Position numbers and translations under genes: made by a program. From Lachnospiraceae bacterium (GTDB taxonomy: Bacteria; Bacillota; Clostridia; Lachnospirales; Lachnospiraceae): a DNA stretch of 17,177 nucleotides. Below are positions 16,519 to 17,177 of this stretch, piece after piece. The notes below the pieces were generated by a model, which was not told the origin of the DNA, did no database searches, and was given only the letters and a program-made list of their open reading frames with translations. The stretch's first letter is position 1. The number at the start of each line of letters is the position of its first letter. The stretch spans positions 1 to 17,177 of the forward strand of contig CAAGFP010000029.1 of assembly GCA_900769175.1 (NCBI GenBank), in the 5' to 3' direction.

Positions 16519-16795
16519 TGTGTTCTTCCGAAAAAGAAATTCCGGAAATATGTCCTTTCACGACACAGTCGTTTTGAAAGAAATAATCCAATTTCAAATC
16601 CACTCCCGATATCCGTATTGTTTTTTTGTTCGCTTTCACAACGACGGAACAGTCTTTGCATTCGATTAAGGAGTCGTAGTTTTCAATCAATAATTTCTTC
16701 GAATCAATGACTGTCAGGATTGTTTTCCCTTTCGTATATTCCACAGGAAAAGGCAGGGGATGATTAAAAATAAAATTTGAATTGTTCTTAGCCAT
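16511..16795 (-). CDS. yqfC: YqfC-like sporulation-associated protein
   Basis: This 94-residue protein of the YqfC family is identified mainly by pattern and by its position before yqfD. The body alternates short strands typical of the family: TILTVIDSKKLLIENYDSLI (25-44), then CSVVVKANKKTIRISGVDLKL, and CVVKGHISGISF near the end. No signal peptide or membrane segment is present. Family members are expressed during sporulation in Bacillus, but the biochemical role is unknown. The ATG at 16793-16795 is the only ATG in the first half of the frame. No Shine-Dalgarno sequence precedes it, and a promoter -10 box ends only 5 bases upstream, so the mRNA may be leaderless. The stop codon overlaps the yqfD start by 8 bases. 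Confidence 0.87.
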   Translation of the reverse strand: MAKNNSNFIFNHPLPFPVEYTKGKTILTVIDSKKLLIENYDSLIECKDCSVVVKANKKTIRISGVDLKLDYFFQNDCVVKGHISGISFSEEHNE

Positions 16796-16800
16796 ATTTC

Positions 16801-16829
16801 ATTATATGCAATAAATACATGATTATGAA
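16801..16829 (-). promoter_or_regulatory. Probable promoter of the yqfC-yqfD-phoH-ybeY-flippase operon
   Basis: On the minus strand TTCATA (16824-16829) and TATAAT (16801-16806) are separated by exactly 17 bases, a 10-of-12 match to the housekeeping sigma-A consensus. The same bases can be read as a sporulation sigma-E-like pair, TCATAAT, 13 bases, CATATAAT, one base off the usual CATACAnT. The -10 box ends 5 bases before the yqfC ATG, so transcription would begin at or within a base or two of the start codon. It lies in the 39-base gap after the phosphorylase gene. Which sigma factor is used is inference. Confidence 0.55.
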
Positions 16830-16834
16830 TCCGG

Positions 16835-17156
16835 TTAAGAACGGATAATTCCTTTAATCAATGCGCTTCTTTGCGGTGCAGTATCCGAAAATGTAAGGTT
16901 GTTTAAGTATCTGCTTTTTGCAGCTTCAATTTTATCTTGATCATTTCCGTGAATATAAGCTAAAACATCTCCGACGGATACATAATCACCTTTTTTCTTT
17001 GATAAAATCAAACCTACCGAAAGGTCAATTATGCTCTCTTTGTTTTCTCTTCCGCCACCGAGAATCAGACTGCAGATTCCGACCTCGTCACATTCAATGG
17101 ACGAAATATACCCTTCTTTTTGGGAAATTACAGGTTCAATTATATTTGCTTTGGGA
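16835..17156 (-). CDS. pdp: Pyrimidine-nucleoside phosphorylase (C-terminal fragment)
   Basis: This fragment holds the last 106 residues of a pyrimidine-nucleoside phosphorylase, which splits thymidine or uridine with phosphate to the base and sugar-1-phosphate in nucleoside salvage. It shows the C-terminal alpha/beta domain signature of the family: EGYISSIECDEVG, LGGGRENKESIIDLSVGLIL and KKKGDYVSVGDVLAYIH. Full-length members have about 430-440 residues, so roughly three quarters is missing beyond the contig end. The frame stays open to 17156, where adapter sequence begins; the true start is outside. The stop TAA is at 16835-16837. The yqfC promoter follows immediately, so the downstream operon may be transcribed both by readthrough and independently. 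A DeoA-type thymidine phosphorylase would look similar in this part. Confidence 0.9.
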
Positions 17157-17177
17157 AGATCGGAAGAGCGTCGTGTA
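17157..17177. other. Illumina sequencing adapter at contig end
   Basis: The final 21 bases begin AGATCGGAAGAGC and continue with GTCGTGTA. This is the standard Illumina TruSeq read-through adapter (the form complementary to the universal adapter). It is not genomic DNA. It ends the window inside the phosphorylase gene, so the contig was terminated or extended by untrimmed adapter reads. Translation into this stretch is meaningless. Confidence 0.97.

Noticed and set aside
1..17156. Frequent TTCCGG/CCGGAA words as a possible uptake or restriction-related motif
   Set aside because: They fall throughout coding regions and can be explained by codon choices such as CCG, GGA and TCC. A statistical count against codon-shuffled sequence would be needed and could not be done.
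1..17156. Defence island, prophage, integrated element or CRISPR
   Set aside because: No integrase, transposase, terminal repeats, direct-repeat arrays or composition break was seen. All genes are chromosomal housekeeping or sporulation-type.

Overview
The window looks like a chromosomal housekeeping segment of a low-GC Gram-positive bacterium, most likely a clostridial Bacillota and probably a Lachnospiraceae-like lineage. The reasons are the AT-rich composition, purine-rich AGGAG-type ribosome binding sites, and Bacillota-specific genes (yqfC, yqfD, a DUF896 gene, a BofC-like protein, a SpoVB/MurJ-type flippase). The order proB, DUF896, proA, miaB, mutS, mutL also fits. The family assignment is inference. 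Every supported gene is on the minus strand, so transcription runs from high to low coordinates. The longest gene-free stretches are about 118 bases. No tRNA, rRNA, insertion sequence, CRISPR array or convincing factor-independent terminator was seen.

In transcription order: (1) At 17156-16835 lies the C-terminal quarter of a pyrimidine-nucleoside phosphorylase. It is cut by the contig end; the last 21 bases (17157-17177) are Illumina adapter sequence, not genome. (2) At 16795-12317 is a tightly coupled block, yqfC, yqfD, phoH, ybeY and a MurJ/SpoVB-type lipid flippase, in which each gene overlaps or abuts the next. It joins sporulation-associated proteins, an RNA-linked ATPase, the rRNA-maturation endonuclease and an envelope precursor transporter. 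A good promoter lies just before yqfC, so close that the transcript may be leaderless. (3) At 12198-8494 are a membrane-anchored protein with a BofC-like C-terminus and two adjacent but different FAD-dependent oxidoreductases (HI0933/BaiN type and COG2509 type). (4) At 8375-6000 is a proline biosynthesis unit, proB, a DUF896 gene and proA. ProB lacks the usual PUA domain. (5) At 5998-1 are miaB (tRNA methylthiolation), a SulP anion transporter with a STAS domain, mutS, and the first 32 codons of mutL (cut by the left edge). The SulP gene sits inside what is commonly a miaB-mutS-mutL neighbourhood.

Several starts were moved inward from the longest open frame because a clear ribosome binding site sits at an internal ATG: miaB 5998, proA 7247, DUF896 7467, the BofC-like gene 12198 and the flippase 13963. 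Four of these binding sites overlap or lie next to the stop codon of the upstream gene or a rival non-ATG start, which suggests translational coupling in the operons.

I found no undescribed defence, mobile or biosynthetic system. The points worth a second look are the adapter at the contig end, the possible leaderless yqfC transcript, the compact proB-DUF896-proA unit with a PUA-less kinase, the BofC-like protein, the SulP insertion, and the hairpin between the two flavoprotein genes.
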